Assembly (NCBI GenBank): GCA_044222045.1
Contig: JBGAOB010000142.1
Coordinates: 1 to 11,765 of the forward strand
DNA length: 11,765 nt
Direction: 5' to 3'
From: JBGAMH01 sp044222045
Lineage (GTDB): Bacteria > Eisenbacteria > RBG-16-71-46
Positions within the stretch are counted from its first letter, which is position 1, and each line of letters begins with the position of its first letter. Below are positions 1 to 8,438 of the stretch, one piece after another. Below the pieces are notes generated by a model. It did no database searches, was not told the DNA's origin, and worked only from the letters and a program-made list of their open reading frames with translations. Both the position numbers and the translations under genes were made by a program.

Positions 1-1
1 C

Positions 2-799
2 GCCGCCGCGCGCGCCGCGCATCCGCTCACGCCGGGCGCCGCGCGCAACGCCGGCTTCGCCGCGTGCGGGGGCGAGTGGGTGCTGTTCGTGGACGCCGAC
101 GTCGAGGTGGATCGCGCGTGGGTGGAGCGCGCGCTCGCCGCCGCCCCCGCGGACGACGCGCTCGCCGGTCTGTGGGGTCGGCTCGAGGAGTGGTTCGTCG
201 ACGGCGACCGCGAGCGGCCGGGCTCGCGCGACATGTACCGGGTCGGCGACGGGGACCGGGATTCGGACTACCTCGCCACGCTCGCGCTCTACCGCCGTTC
301 CGCGCTGGAGCGCGCCGGCGCTTACGAGCCGGGGCTGCAGAGCGAGGAGGACTTCGAGCTGGGCCTGCGACTGCGGCAGCACGGCTTCCGGCTGCGCTCC
401 CTCGCACCGCGCGCCGCGCGCCACTGGAGCGCGCCGCGGCCGAGCTTTTCCGAGATCGGGCGGCGCTGGCGCACGGGCCTGTGCTTCGGCCAGGGGCAGG
501 TGCTCCGGCTGTACCTCGGCCGCCCGGGGCTCGGCGCGCACCTGCGCCGGCAGGCGCACTACTTCGCCACGCTCGCGTGGTGGCTCGCGGGCGCGGCCGC
601 GGCGTTCGCGGGCCCGCGCACGCTGCTCGCGTGGGTCGGGGTCGTGCTGGCGCTGTTCGCGCTGATGACGGTACGCAAGCGCAGCCCGCGGCTCGCGCTG
701 CACTCGCTGCTCACGTGGACGGTCAACGCCGCCGGCCTCGTGGTGGGCTTCGTGCGCGGGGGCGTGCCGGCCGCTCCCGCGGCGGAGGTCGCGTGCTGA
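2..799 (+). CDS. Glycosyltransferase family 2, C-terminal part (5' end outside window)
   Basis: This would transfer a sugar from a nucleotide-sugar donor at the inner face of the membrane. The frame is open from the first bases, so the N-terminus is missing. Numbering from the codon at position 2, the visible part has the GT-A features NAGFA (16-20) and the metal-binding DxD as DAD (31-33). A later acidic motif SEEDFELGLRLRQHGF (114-129) matches the ED motif of GT2 enzymes. After RHW (140-142) the C-terminus is hydrophobic, with probable membrane segments near 188-204, 206-224 and 236-252, as in membrane-attached GT2 proteins of polysaccharide clusters. The TGA at 797-799 lies inside the first codons of the next gene, a 7-base overlap, so the two are probably translated together. 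The family call is firm; donor and acceptor cannot be read. Confidence 0.85.
   Translation, partial: AAARAAHPLTPGAARNAGFAACGGEWVLFVDADVEVDRAWVERALAAAPADDALAGLWGRLEEWFVDGDRERPGSRDMYRVGDGDRDSDYLATLALYRRSALERAGAYEPGLQSEEDFELGLRLRQHGFRLRSLAPRAARHWSAPRPSFSEIGRRWRTGLCFGQGQVLRLYLGRPGLGAHLRRQAHYFATLAWWLAGAAAAFAGPRTLLAWVGVVLALFALMTVRKRSPRLALHSLLTWTVNAAGLVVGFVRGGVPAAPAAEVAC
784..789 (+). promoter_or_regulatory. Ribosome binding site of the first GT4 gene
   Basis: GGAGGT stands four bases before the GTG at 793. It decides the start of the GT4 gene, because that frame stays open far upstream through the GT2 gene without encoding recognisable protein there. Confidence 0.7.
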
Positions 800-1986
800 T
801 CCACCTGGCCGTGGACAACGACCTGCACCCGCCGCGCTTCGGCGGCACGCAGCGCGACTTCGGCCTGGCGCGCGGCCTGGCGCGCCGGCATCGCGTGCGC
901 GCGCTGTGCGTGGTGCCCAACCGCACGAACGCCCCCGCACTCGAAACGGTGGACGGCGTCGAGCTGGTGCGCGTGAAGGAGTGGACGACGAGCCTCGCGT
1001 GGCGGCTCGACCAGTGGCGCGTCGCGCCGTTCTTCACCGTGGCGGCCGCGCACCGACGCGCCGCGGCGCGGCACGCCGCCACGCTGGGCGGGGCGCCCGA
1101 CGTGCTCGCGGCCGGCCTCGACCTGTGCGGCCTGCTGCCGACGAGCGGCGCGCGGCTGCGCGTGTACGCGTCTCAGAACGTGGAGTCCGACCGGCTGTGG
1201 CTGGACCTGGCGCGTTTCGCCGGGCCGGCGAAGTGGCGCCGGCGCCTGCGCGCGCTCGAGGGCGAAGCGGTGCAGGCCGCGAACGTGACCGTGGCGTGCA
1301 GCGACGAGGACGCGGCCCGGTTCGCCGAGTTGTACGGCGTCGGCTCCGACCGGCTGCTGGTGGTGCCGAACGGGTACGACGAGCGCGAATTGGCCCCGGC
1401 CCGCGCGGCCGCGCGCGCCGGGGCGCGGTCCGCGCTCGGCCTGGCCGATACCGACTGGGTGCTGGCCTTCGTGGGTGGCGACTGGGGCCCGAATCGAGAG
1501 GCGCTCGCGTTCCTGGCGGACCGCGTGATGCCGAAACTGGCGGGCGACGGCGTGAAACTGCTCGTGGTGGGCGCCGTCGGCCGGACGCTCACCGGGCGCC
1601 GGGAGCCGTGGCTGCGCGTGGCGGGCGAGGTGAGCGAACTTGCGGCCGCGCTGCACGCGGCGGATGCTGGCGCAAACCCCGTGACCTCGGGGGGAGGGAG
1701 CAACGTGAAGGTGCCCGCGTACCTGGCGTGCGGTCTCGCCACCATCACCACGCCGTTCGGGCTGCGCGGGTACGCGCCGCTCGCGCCGCACTGCGTGGTG
1801 GCGGAGCCCGACGCGTTCGCCGACGCGGTGCGCGCGAAGCCACGCGGCTGGGCCGCGGCCGGCGCCGAGGCGCCCGCGGCGCTCGCCGCCTACGCGTGGA
1901 GCGCACTCGGCGAGCGGCTGGGCGACGCCCTCGAAGCGCGCGTGGCCGGAGCACCGGTGCCCGTGGCGGCCGGAGGGCCCGCGTGA
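793..1986 (+). CDS. Glycosyltransferase family 4 (GT-B fold)
   Basis: This is a 397-residue retaining GT-B glycosyltransferase, probably adding a sugar to a lipid-linked glycan at the cytoplasmic membrane. The GTG start at 793 is chosen for its GGAGGT site and because homology-like sequence begins there (LIHLAVDND). The N-terminal domain has the glycine-rich loop RFGGTQRDF (15-23). The linker holds NVESDRLW (129-136) and VPNGYD (191-196). The C-terminal donor domain has FVGGDWGPN (226-234), a hydrophobic strand KLLVVGAVG (255-263) and SGGGSNVKVPAYLACG (299-314). In GT4 enzymes the residue after KVP is normally the second glutamate of the E-x7-E motif; here it is alanine 309. The gene overlaps the GT2 gene by 7 bases and the next GT4 gene by one. 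Substrate is unknown. Confidence 0.85.
   Translation: MLIHLAVDNDLHPPRFGGTQRDFGLARGLARRHRVRALCVVPNRTNAPALETVDGVELVRVKEWTTSLAWRLDQWRVAPFFTVAAAHRRAAARHAATLGGAPDVLAAGLDLCGLLPTSGARLRVYASQNVESDRLWLDLARFAGPAKWRRRLRALEGEAVQAANVTVACSDEDAARFAELYGVGSDRLLVVPNGYDERELAPARAAARAGARSALGLADTDWVLAFVGGDWGPNREALAFLADRVMPKLAGDGVKLLVVGAVGRTLTGRREPWLRVAGEVSELAAALHAADAGANPVTSGGGSNVKVPAYLACGLATITTPFGLRGYAPLAPHCVVAEPDAFADAVRAKPRGWAAAGAEAPAALAAYAWSALGERLGDALEARVAGAPVPVAAGGPA
1972..1977 (+). promoter_or_regulatory. Ribosome binding site of the second GT4 gene
   Basis: GGAGGG lies inside the end of the preceding gene, eight bases before the ATG at 1986, and supports that start. Confidence 0.6.
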
Positions 1987-3086
1987 TGCGCGTGGCGCAC
2001 ATCGGCCAGAAGGGCATCCCCGCCACGTGGGGCGGCATCGAGCGCCACGTGGACGAGATCTCGCGCCGGCTCGTGCAGAAGGGCATCGATGTCGACGTGT
2101 TCTGCCGGCTCTACTACACGCCGGCGGGCGCGCAGTACCACGGGGTGAAGCTGCTGCGTCGGCCGAGCCTGCACACCAAGCATTTCGACACGATCACGCA
2201 CGTCACGTGGGCGACCGCCGAGGCGATCCTGCGGCGCTACGACATCGTGCACTTCCACGCGCTCGGGCCGTCGCTGTTCTCGTCGCTGCCGCGCCTGTTC
2301 GGCGCGAAGACCGTGGTCACCGTCCACGGGCTCGACTGGCAGCGCGAGAAGTGGGGCAAGACCGCCGCGTGGGTGCTGCGCCAGTGCGAGACGCCGGCCG
2401 TGACGCTGCCGAACAAGACCATCGTGGTGTCGAAGACGCTGCGCGACTACTTCCACCGCCAGCACCACAGCGATGTCGTGTACATCCCGAACGGCACCGT
2501 GCCGCCGCAGCTGCGCGCTCCTCGCAAGCTCGCGTCGCTCGGGCTCACGCCGGGCAAGTACATCCTGTTCGTGGGCCGGCTCGTGCCCGAGAAGGGCGTG
2601 CACTACCTGTGCGAGGCGTTCAGCCAGATCGACACCGACATGACGCTGGCGCTGGTCGGCGGCCTGTCGCAGTCGCAGGGCTACGTGGACGTGCTCAAGA
2701 AGTACGAGAGCGACCGCATCCGCCTGCTCGACTACGTGTTCGGCGAGTCGCTCGAGGAACTGTGGAGCAACGCCTACTGCGTGGTGCAACCCTCCACGGT
2801 GGAGGGGCTGAGCATCGCGCTGCTGGAGGCCCTGTCGTACGGGCGCTGCGTGCTGGTGTCGGACATCCCCGAGAACATGGAAGTGGCCGAGGAGTGCGCG
2901 CCGAACTTCCGCAGCAAGGACGTGGCCGACCTGCGCGCGAAGCTGGAGCAGCTGATCCGCGATCCGGCGCTGGTGAAGAGCTTTGGGGAGAAGGCACGCC
3001 ACCACATCCTCACGCACTACTCGTGGGAGCACGTGGCCGACAGCACGGCGAAGGTCTACGAGGACCTGGTGGCGGGTCGGAAGTAG
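1986..3086 (+). CDS. Glycosyltransferase family 4, rhamnosyl/mannosyltransferase-like
   Basis: This is a complete 366-residue GT-B enzyme that would extend a cell-surface polysaccharide from a nucleotide sugar. The N-terminus IGQKGIPATWGGIERHVDE (6-24) matches the opening of the DUF1972-type GT4 proteins often called rhamnosyltransferases. HFHALGP (89-95) and TVHGLDW (112-118) mark the acceptor domain, and IPNGT (167-171) the linker. GRLVPEKG (197-204) binds the donor phosphates, and the E-x7-E motif is intact at E273 and E281 in VEGLSIALLE. The ATG shares one base with the previous stop (TGATG), which indicates translational coupling, and a GGAGGG site precedes it. The next gene follows after 57 bases and encodes the GDP-mannose enzyme, so a mannose or mannose-derived donor is plausible but not shown. 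Confidence 0.9.
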   Translation: MRVAHIGQKGIPATWGGIERHVDEISRRLVQKGIDVDVFCRLYYTPAGAQYHGVKLLRRPSLHTKHFDTITHVTWATAEAILRRYDIVHFHALGPSLFSSLPRLFGAKTVVTVHGLDWQREKWGKTAAWVLRQCETPAVTLPNKTIVVSKTLRDYFHRQHHSDVVYIPNGTVPPQLRAPRKLASLGLTPGKYILFVGRLVPEKGVHYLCEAFSQIDTDMTLALVGGLSQSQGYVDVLKKYESDRIRLLDYVFGESLEELWSNAYCVVQPSTVEGLSIALLEALSYGRCVLVSDIPENMEVAEECAPNFRSKDVADLRAKLEQLIRDPALVKSFGEKARHHILTHYSWEHVADSTAKVYEDLVAGRK

Positions 3087-3143
3087 CGCGCCGCCGCGCG
3101 GCTCTGGCGCCACCCCGTTCCCTGTGCTAACCCTCCCGCAGCC

Positions 3144-4228
3144 ATGACGACACCCCCCCCGACACGCGGTGTGCTCATTCTGGCCGGCGGGCGCGGCGAG
3201 CGCTTCTGGCCGTGGTCCACGCCGAAGCGCCCGAAGCAGCTCCTGCCGCTCGCGAGCGGCGGCCGCACCCTGCTGCGCGCCACGTACGACCGCGCCTGCC
3301 GCCTGGCGGCGCCGGAGCACGTGGTGGTGATGACGTCCGAAGCGCTCGTGGACGCGTGCCGCGCCGAGTGCCCGGGCGCGATCGTGGTGGGCGAGCCCGT
3401 CATGCGGAACACCGCGCCGGCGATCGCGGCCGCGGCGGCGTTCTTCGACGACGCGCACGCGTTCGCCGTGCTGCCCGCCGATCACGCGATCGACGACGAG
3501 GCGGCGTTCACGGACGACCTCGCACGCGCGTTCCAGGTGGCCGAGAAGGACGCGGTGCTGGTCACGTTCGGCATCCCGCCCACGAGCCCCGACACGAACT
3601 TCGGCTACGTGCGCCGCGGCGCGAAGCTGGCCGAGCGGCTGCACCGCGTGGCGCAGTTCACCGAGAAGCCCGACCGCGCGCGCGCCGAGCAGTACGTGAC
3701 GTCGGGCGAGTACGCGTGGAACAGCGGCATGTTCGTGTGGACGCGCCGCGCGTTCCTGAACGCGCTCACGGCCGGCCGGCCGGCGATCGCCGAGGCGCTC
3801 GCGCCGCTGCGGTTCGGCGCGGCGACGAGCGCGCGTTCGAGCAGGCGCTGCGCGAGCGGTTTACCGCGCTGGAGTCGGTGTCGGTGGACTACGCCGTGCT
3901 CGAGGTGTCGCCGAACGTGGTCACGATCGAGGCGTCGTTCGACTGGGACGATCTCGGCTCGTGGAGCGCGTGGGCTCGCCGGCAGCAGCGCGACGAGCGC
4001 GGCAACGTGCGGTTCGGCGACGCGATCGTGGTGGACTGCGACGGCTGCGTGGTCGTGGGCGACGGCGGCACCGCCGCTGCGATGGGATTGCGCGACACGG
4101 TGGTCGTGCACGTGAACGGAGCCACGCTGGCGTGCCCGCTGGATCGGAGCGAGCACGTGCGCAAGGTGTCGGAGGCGGTGCGCGCGCGGGAGGCGACGCG
4201 GAGCCCGCGCGCCCGGCGCGGCGCCTGA
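3144..4228 (+). CDS. manC: Mannose-1-phosphate guanylyltransferase (one frame break near 3820)
   Basis: Forms GDP-mannose from mannose 1-phosphate and GTP, the donor for mannose and for rhamnose or fucose derivatives in surface glycans. The N-terminal part has the nucleotide loop LAGGRGERFWPWS (13-25) followed by KRPKQ (28-32). Next come RNTAPA (89-94), PADH (111-114), FTEKPD (172-177) and WNSGMF (192-197). Near 3820 the reading moves back one base; from about 3821 the other frame reads GDERAFEQAL and then the family hallmark FDWDDLGSW, ending at TGA 4226-4228. Restoring one G in the run near 3820 joins the halves into about 361 residues, the length of the single-domain enzyme. There is no C-terminal isomerase domain. 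As read, translation would run out of frame to 4115. ATG 3144 has no clear ribosome site. Confidence 0.85.
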
Positions 4229-4230
4229 TC

Positions 4231-5026
4231 GTGTCCCTGGCGACCACGGCGATGCTTGCCCCGCTCGCAGGCTGCGCCTCGCGCGCGGTGCTCGTGAAGC
4301 CGCACGCCACGCCCGCTCCGACGGCGCCCGCGCCCACCGCGCCGGCAACAGCTGCCCCGCCTCGGCCGCGACCTCGAGCACGCCCGGCCCGCGCCGGTTC
4401 GTGCCGGCCGATTCGCTGCCCAGCCGCGACGCGATCGCCGTGCTGCGACGATTCCCGAGCCCGTGCCGGGCGTGAACTCCGACGCGCCGCGGCCGCGCCG
4501 CGCCCCGTCCGCGCCCGCGCCCGCACCGCAGACGCTGCCGGTGCCGCCGCCCGCGCGATGGTGGCGACGACGCCGGCCGCGGCCGTCCGCCGCGAGCACG
4601 TCGAGCGCGGCCCGAGCCGTCCGCCGGCAGTCGCCGTGGCGAAGCCCGCGGCCGTGACGCCCGCACCGGCCACGCCCGCGCCGCTGCCGGCGGCCGCGAC
4701 ACGACGCCCTCGCCCCCGCGGCGAAACCCGCGCCGGTCGTGCTGCCCGCGAGGCCGTCCGCATCGCCGCCCGAGTCCGACGAGGCGCCGCCCGACACGTG
4801 CTGGCGCGTGCAGTTCGCCGCGCCGTCCGAGCGCGTGAAGGCCGAGGCGCTGCGCGACGCCGCGCAGTCGGTGCTGATGGCGCCGATGACGATCGAACTG
4901 GAGGACGGCCGCTGGAAGGTGCGCCTGCGCGACTGCCAGACGCGACCGGCCGTGGAAGCCCTGCGCAAGCGGGCGCTCGACAGCGGGCTCGCGGGCGCGT
5001 TCATCATCCGCGTGCCGCCGCGATAG
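4231..5026 (+). CDS. SPOR-domain lipoprotein (frame-disrupted as read)
   Basis: This is probably an outer-membrane or periplasmic lipoprotein that binds denuded peptidoglycan glycan strands. The first frame gives a hydrophobic leader ending in the lipobox LAGC, with cysteine codon 4273-4275, then a linker rich in Thr, Ala and Pro. The end, read in another frame from about 4700, gives about 75 residues (4799-5020) of SPOR type: CWRVQFAAPSERVKAEALRD, then ELEDGRWKVRLRDCQ and a final AGAFIIRVP. Between them a Pro/Ala-rich linker can be followed only by changing frame near 4358, 4448, 4556 and 4700. The start is uncertain: GTG 4231 lies two bases after the manC stop and lacks a ribosome site, ATG 4252 is an alternative, and the arginines just before 4231 hint at a lost start upstream. 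The SPOR call is fairly sure; the single-gene model is inference. Confidence 0.6.
4799..5020 (+). other. SPOR domain coding segment
   Basis: This is the in-frame C-terminal domain of the lipoprotein. It is short, opens with CWRVQF and closes with a beta strand AFIIRVP. The alternating hydrophobic residues and the central Arg-rich strand WKVRLRDC fit the SPOR fold that recognises amidase-processed peptidoglycan. The ends are approximate. Confidence 0.6.
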
Positions 5027-5031
5027 GCCGC

Positions 5032-5035
5032 GAGG
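5032..5035 (+). promoter_or_regulatory. Ribosome binding site of the GlmU-like gene
   Basis: GAGG lies four bases before ATG 5040. The same GAGGTTCC string precedes the peptidase start at 6498. Confidence 0.45.
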
Positions 5036-5039
5036 TTCC

Positions 5040-6270
5040 ATGACCCGCCGACTGATCCTGTACGAAGACCGCCACTGGCGCACGCTGCGGCCGCTCACCG
5101 ACCTGCTGCCCGTGCCGGCGCTCGCGTTCGGCGCGTCCACGCTGGCGGAGCGCTGGCAGCGCATCCTGGGCCTGCCGTTCTTCGCGATCGAGGCGCGCGA
5201 GCGGGCCATGAAGTCCTGGTACGCCGCCCCGCCGCCGAACCCGGCGGGTGCCGCCGGCGCCGACGAGGCGCTGGTGCTGAACGCGGCCGCGCTGCCGGGC
5301 CCGTGGCTCGAGGCCGCGCTCGCGGGGCACTCGCCGGCGCTGTTCGTGGGCGACGGCCGCGTCGCCGGCGCGCGGCTCCCGCTCGAGCTGCTGCGTCCCG
5401 CGCTCGGCCGCGGCGAACAGTTCGAGACGAGCCTGCTGGGGCTGGCGCTGCCCGCGCTCGCGGTGGACGCGACGTTCCTCGCGCACCCGTGGCAGCTGTT
5501 CGAGTGGAACGCCGAAGCGATCACCGCCGACCTCGCCGCCGTCCGCGGCGTGGTGAACGGCGAGGTGCACCGGCTGGCGTGCCTCGAGAGCCCCGAGCGC
5601 ATCGTGGTGGCCGCCGGCGCGCGGGTGGGCGCGTTCGCCGTGCTCGACGCCGGCGCGGGCCCGATCGTCGTGGGCCCGGCGCGTTCGTCGCGCCGCACAC
5701 CGTGGTCACGGGCCGGTGCGTGATCGGCCGCGGCACGCAGCTGCTGGGCGGCTCCGTGTCGCGCAGCACGTTCGGCCCCGAGTGCCGCGTGGCGGGCGAG
5801 GTGGAAGAGAGCGTGTGGCAGGGCTACGGCAGCAAGCGCCACCACGGCTTCGTGGGCCACACGGTGATCGGCGAGTGGGTGAACCTGGGCGCGCTCACGA
5901 CCACGAGCGACCTCAAGAACAACTACGGCGCCGTGCGCGTGACCGTCGACGGCACGGAGCTCGACACGAAGAGCCGCAAGGTGGGCTCGCTGATCGGCGC
6001 GCACGTGAAGACCGGCATCGGCACGCTGCTGCCGACGGGCGCCAGCGATCGGCACCGCCTCGAACGTTTTCGGCGGCGGGCGCTTCGCGCCGAAGAGCAC
6101 GTGCCGAGCTTCGCGTGGTGGGACGGCGAGCGGTTCGTGGAACACGAGCTCGAGAAGATGCTCGCCACCGCGCGCATCGCGTACGGCCGGCGCGATCGCA
6201 CGCTGAGCCCGCCGACGAGGACGCGATCCGCGCGCTGTTCGCGGACACGGCGGGGGAACGTCGCGGCTGA
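5040..6270 (+). CDS. GlmU-family sugar nucleotidyl/acyltransferase (frame-disrupted as read)
   Basis: This resembles the alternative GlmU family of Bacteroidetes and relatives (TIGR03991 type), proposed to make UDP-GlcNAc. The start MTRRLILYEDRHWRTLRPLT replaces the usual GxGTRM nucleotide loop, as is normal for that family. The C-terminal half is a left-handed beta helix typical of acyltransferases, reading GRGTQLLGGSVSRS, EVEESVWQGYGSKRHHGF, GEWVNLGALTTTSDLKNNYG and SFAWWDGERF. Four frame breaks are needed: near 5680, 6044, 6095 and 6213. Between 6045 and 6095 the correct frame reads AIGTASNVFGGGRFAPK, and the true end reads DEDAIRALFADTAG to TGA 6270. The repaired length is about 410 residues, normal for the family. 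The first frame alone would stop at 5723. Enzyme identity is by family; the sugar made is not proven. Confidence 0.75.
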
Positions 6271-6497
6271 GCCGGATCGCGCCGCGCCGCGCGCGCGCTT
6301 CGGCGGCGCCGGCGGCCATTGTCGCACGACGCGCGTCTCCGGCCGAGCCCGAGCGCCCTTCCCGCGAACCCCTGCCGCGGCATCCCGCGCACGGCGCGTC
6401 CTCGGTTGCCCCCGCGCCGTCCCCGCGCGAGGATGCGCGCGCTCCCCGCATCCGGCGCGCCTGCGCCCGCTCACGTCCGACGACCCCGAGGTTCCCG
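6271..6497 (+). other. Intergenic region before the M2 peptidase gene
   Basis: This is 227 bases without a gene I can support. It is C-rich and has no clear -35/-10 pair, no tRNA-like fold and no hairpin followed by a T run. Some inverted GC-rich strings near its left end (around 6280-6320) could pair, but that is expected by chance at this base composition. Confidence 0.4.
6488..6491 (+). promoter_or_regulatory. Ribosome binding site of the M2 peptidase gene
   Basis: GAGG lies six bases before ATG 6498, which is also where the signal peptide begins. This supports that start. Confidence 0.5.
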
Positions 6498-8316
6498 ATG
6501 CGCCTCGTCCGCCTGCTCCTGTCCGCCGTCCTGATCGCCGCCGCCGTCACGACCGCCTCCGCCGCTCCCGAGAAGTCCGCGATCCAGGCGCGCGCCGACC
6601 AGTTCGCGCTCGTCAACGCCTCGTGGCATCAGGCGCTCTACGGCGTGAACAGCCGCGCGCAGTGGCTGGCGGCCACCCGCGACATCTCGCCCGAGCACGA
6701 CGCGGGCGCCGCCGCGGCCGCGGGCAAGGCGGCAGCCGCAACTTCAACGGCAACCCGGCGCTCATCACCGAGGCGCGTGCGCTGCTGGGACACGAGAAGA
6801 ATGCCGGCGTCGGTGCAACCCTCACCGTGCGCCAGCTCCGCCGTGTGCTCCTGAACGCGGCCGAGGGGCCGATGACGAACCCGTCGCTCGTCGAGGCGCG
6901 CATCGACGCCGAAGACGCAGCAGTCGTCCACGATGAACGGCTACACGTACATGCTCGACGGGCGGCCGCTCTCGGCGAACGACATCGACGACAGCCTGAT
7001 CACGCTGAACGACGTGGCGAAGCGCCGGGCCGTCTGGGAGGCCTCGAAGCAGATGGGCGTGGCGCTGCGGCCCGGGCTCGAAGCTGCAGGGCCTGCGCAA
7101 CGGCGTCGCGCGCGAACTGGGCTACCCGGACTACTTCGCGCTGCAGGTGGCGCGCTACGGGATGACGACCGACGAGATGGTGCGCCTGGGCTGGCCGAGT
7201 TCATGCCGGCTTCAAGCCGCTGTACCTGCAGCTGCACACGTGGGCGCGCTACGAGCTGGCGAAGCGCTATCACCAGCCCGTGCCGAAGCGCATCCCGGCG
7301 CACTGGCTCACGAACCGCTGGAGCCAGGAGTGCGGAACAAGGATGGTGCCGGCGACGTCGCTCGACGGGGCGTTCCGGGCCAAGACGCCCGAGTTCGTCG
7401 TGAAGGGTGCGGAGCGGTTCTACACGGGCCTCGGATTCGCGCCGTTGCCGGCGACGTTCTGGGAGCGCAGCGATCTGTATGCCGCGCCGGCCGCGACTCG
7501 AAGCGCAAGAAGAACGCGCACGCGTCGTGCTGGCACGTGGACCTGGACAAGGACATCCGCTCGCTGATGAGCGTGGAGCCGGACGCGAACTGGTGGAGCA
7601 CGGCCCACCACGAGCTGGGCCACGGCTACTACTTCATGTCGTACACGCGTCCCGAGGTGCCGCCGCTCCTGCGCGACGGCGCGAACCCGTCGTTCCACGA
7701 GGGCGTGGGCGACCTGATCGCGCTGGCCGCCATGCAGGAGCCCTACCTGCGCTCGGTGGGCCTGCTGCCGCCCGGGCGCACGAGCAAGGACGAGCAGATG
7801 CGTCACCTGCTGCGCGACGCGCTCGACTCGGTGCCGTTCCTGTTCTGGGCGTCGGGCGTGATGACGCACTGGGAGGCCGACGTGTACGCGCACCAGTTGC
7901 CGGCCGACCAGTGGAACGCGCGCTGGTGGAAGTACGTGGGCGAGTACCAGGGCATCGAGCCGCCCTCGATCCGCGGTGAGGAGTTCTGCGACGCGGCCAC
8001 GAAGACGCACATCAACGACAACCCGGCGTACTACTACTCGTACGCCGTCGCGACCGTGTTCAAGTTCCAGATGCACGACCACATCGCGCGCCAGATCCTG
8101 CACCAGGACCCGCGCGCGTGCTCGTACGCCGACAACGCGCAGGTGGGTGAGTTCCTGCGCGGCGTGCTGCGGCAGGGCGCGACGCGCGACTGGCGCGTGG
8201 TGCTGCGCGAGGCCACGGGCGAGGACCTGTCCACGCGGGCGATGGTCGAGTACTTCAAGCCCCTGCAGACCTGGCTCGAGAAGCAGAACAAGGGCCGGCC
8301 GATCGGCTGGGAATGA
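6498..8316 (+). CDS. Exported M2-family (ACE-like) zinc metallopeptidase, frame-disrupted as read
   Basis: This is a peptidyl-dipeptidase-type enzyme expected to cleave peptides outside the cytoplasm. The N-terminus MRLVRLLLSAVLIAAAVTTA is a signal peptide, with likely cleavage after ASA (ASA-AP). The zinc site is intact in the long final frame: HELGH at 7609-7623 and the third ligand glutamate at 7699-7701 within FHEGVGDLI. HASCWHVDLD, MSVEPDANWW and NPAYYYSYAVATVFKFQMHD also match M2 peptidases. The total of about 606 codons is the usual length. The first 1 kb can be followed only through frame changes near 6733, 6913, 7080, 7190, 7209 and 7489. Most are repaired by one G or C, and those at 6913 and 7080 by two bases. 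After 7492 the frame is clean to TGA 8316. The gene lies 227 bases after the GlmU-like gene. The family call is strong; the physiological substrate is unknown. Confidence 0.8.
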
Positions 8317-8438
8317 ACGGGTTCCGGCGGTCGCCCGGCGTGTGCTGCCGCCGCCCAGCGTCCGGCATTCCGGCGCGCCCCGCGGGCCGGCTCCAAAGCC
8401 CGCGCCGCGCCCCCGCCGAGAACTTCCCTCGCAACGTC

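Noticed and set aside
64..792. Upstream extension of the first GT4 frame, to give a 640-residue protein
   Set aside because: The extension is Arg/Ala-rich shadow of the GT2 gene; homology-like sequence begins at GTG 793, which has a good ribosome site.
3103..3131. Possible extended -10 (TGTGCTAAC, 3123-3131) before manC
   Set aside because: The -10 hexamer matches only about half, there is no credible -35, and the start would leave an almost leaderless transcript; the gap of 57 bases also fits simple readthrough.
3815..3830. Programmed -1 frameshift in manC
   Set aside because: There is no slippery heptamer or evident downstream pseudoknot, the family is not known to use frameshifting, and similar breaks occur in three neighbouring genes.
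4297..4360. Tandem repeat of Thr-Ala-Pro codons read as a minisatellite
   Set aside because: Repetition is at protein level in a flexible linker, with varied codons and no fixed unit length.
3605..6616. A 1003-codon minus-strand open frame across the frame-broken region
   Set aside because: Its length is tempting because the plus-strand genes there are broken, but its protein is Arg/Ala/Pro-rich with no motif, while the plus-strand pieces carry clear family signatures.
8317..8430. GC-rich inverted strings after the M2 gene as a terminator
   Set aside because: No stable single stem with a following T run could be made out; pairing is expected by chance at this composition.
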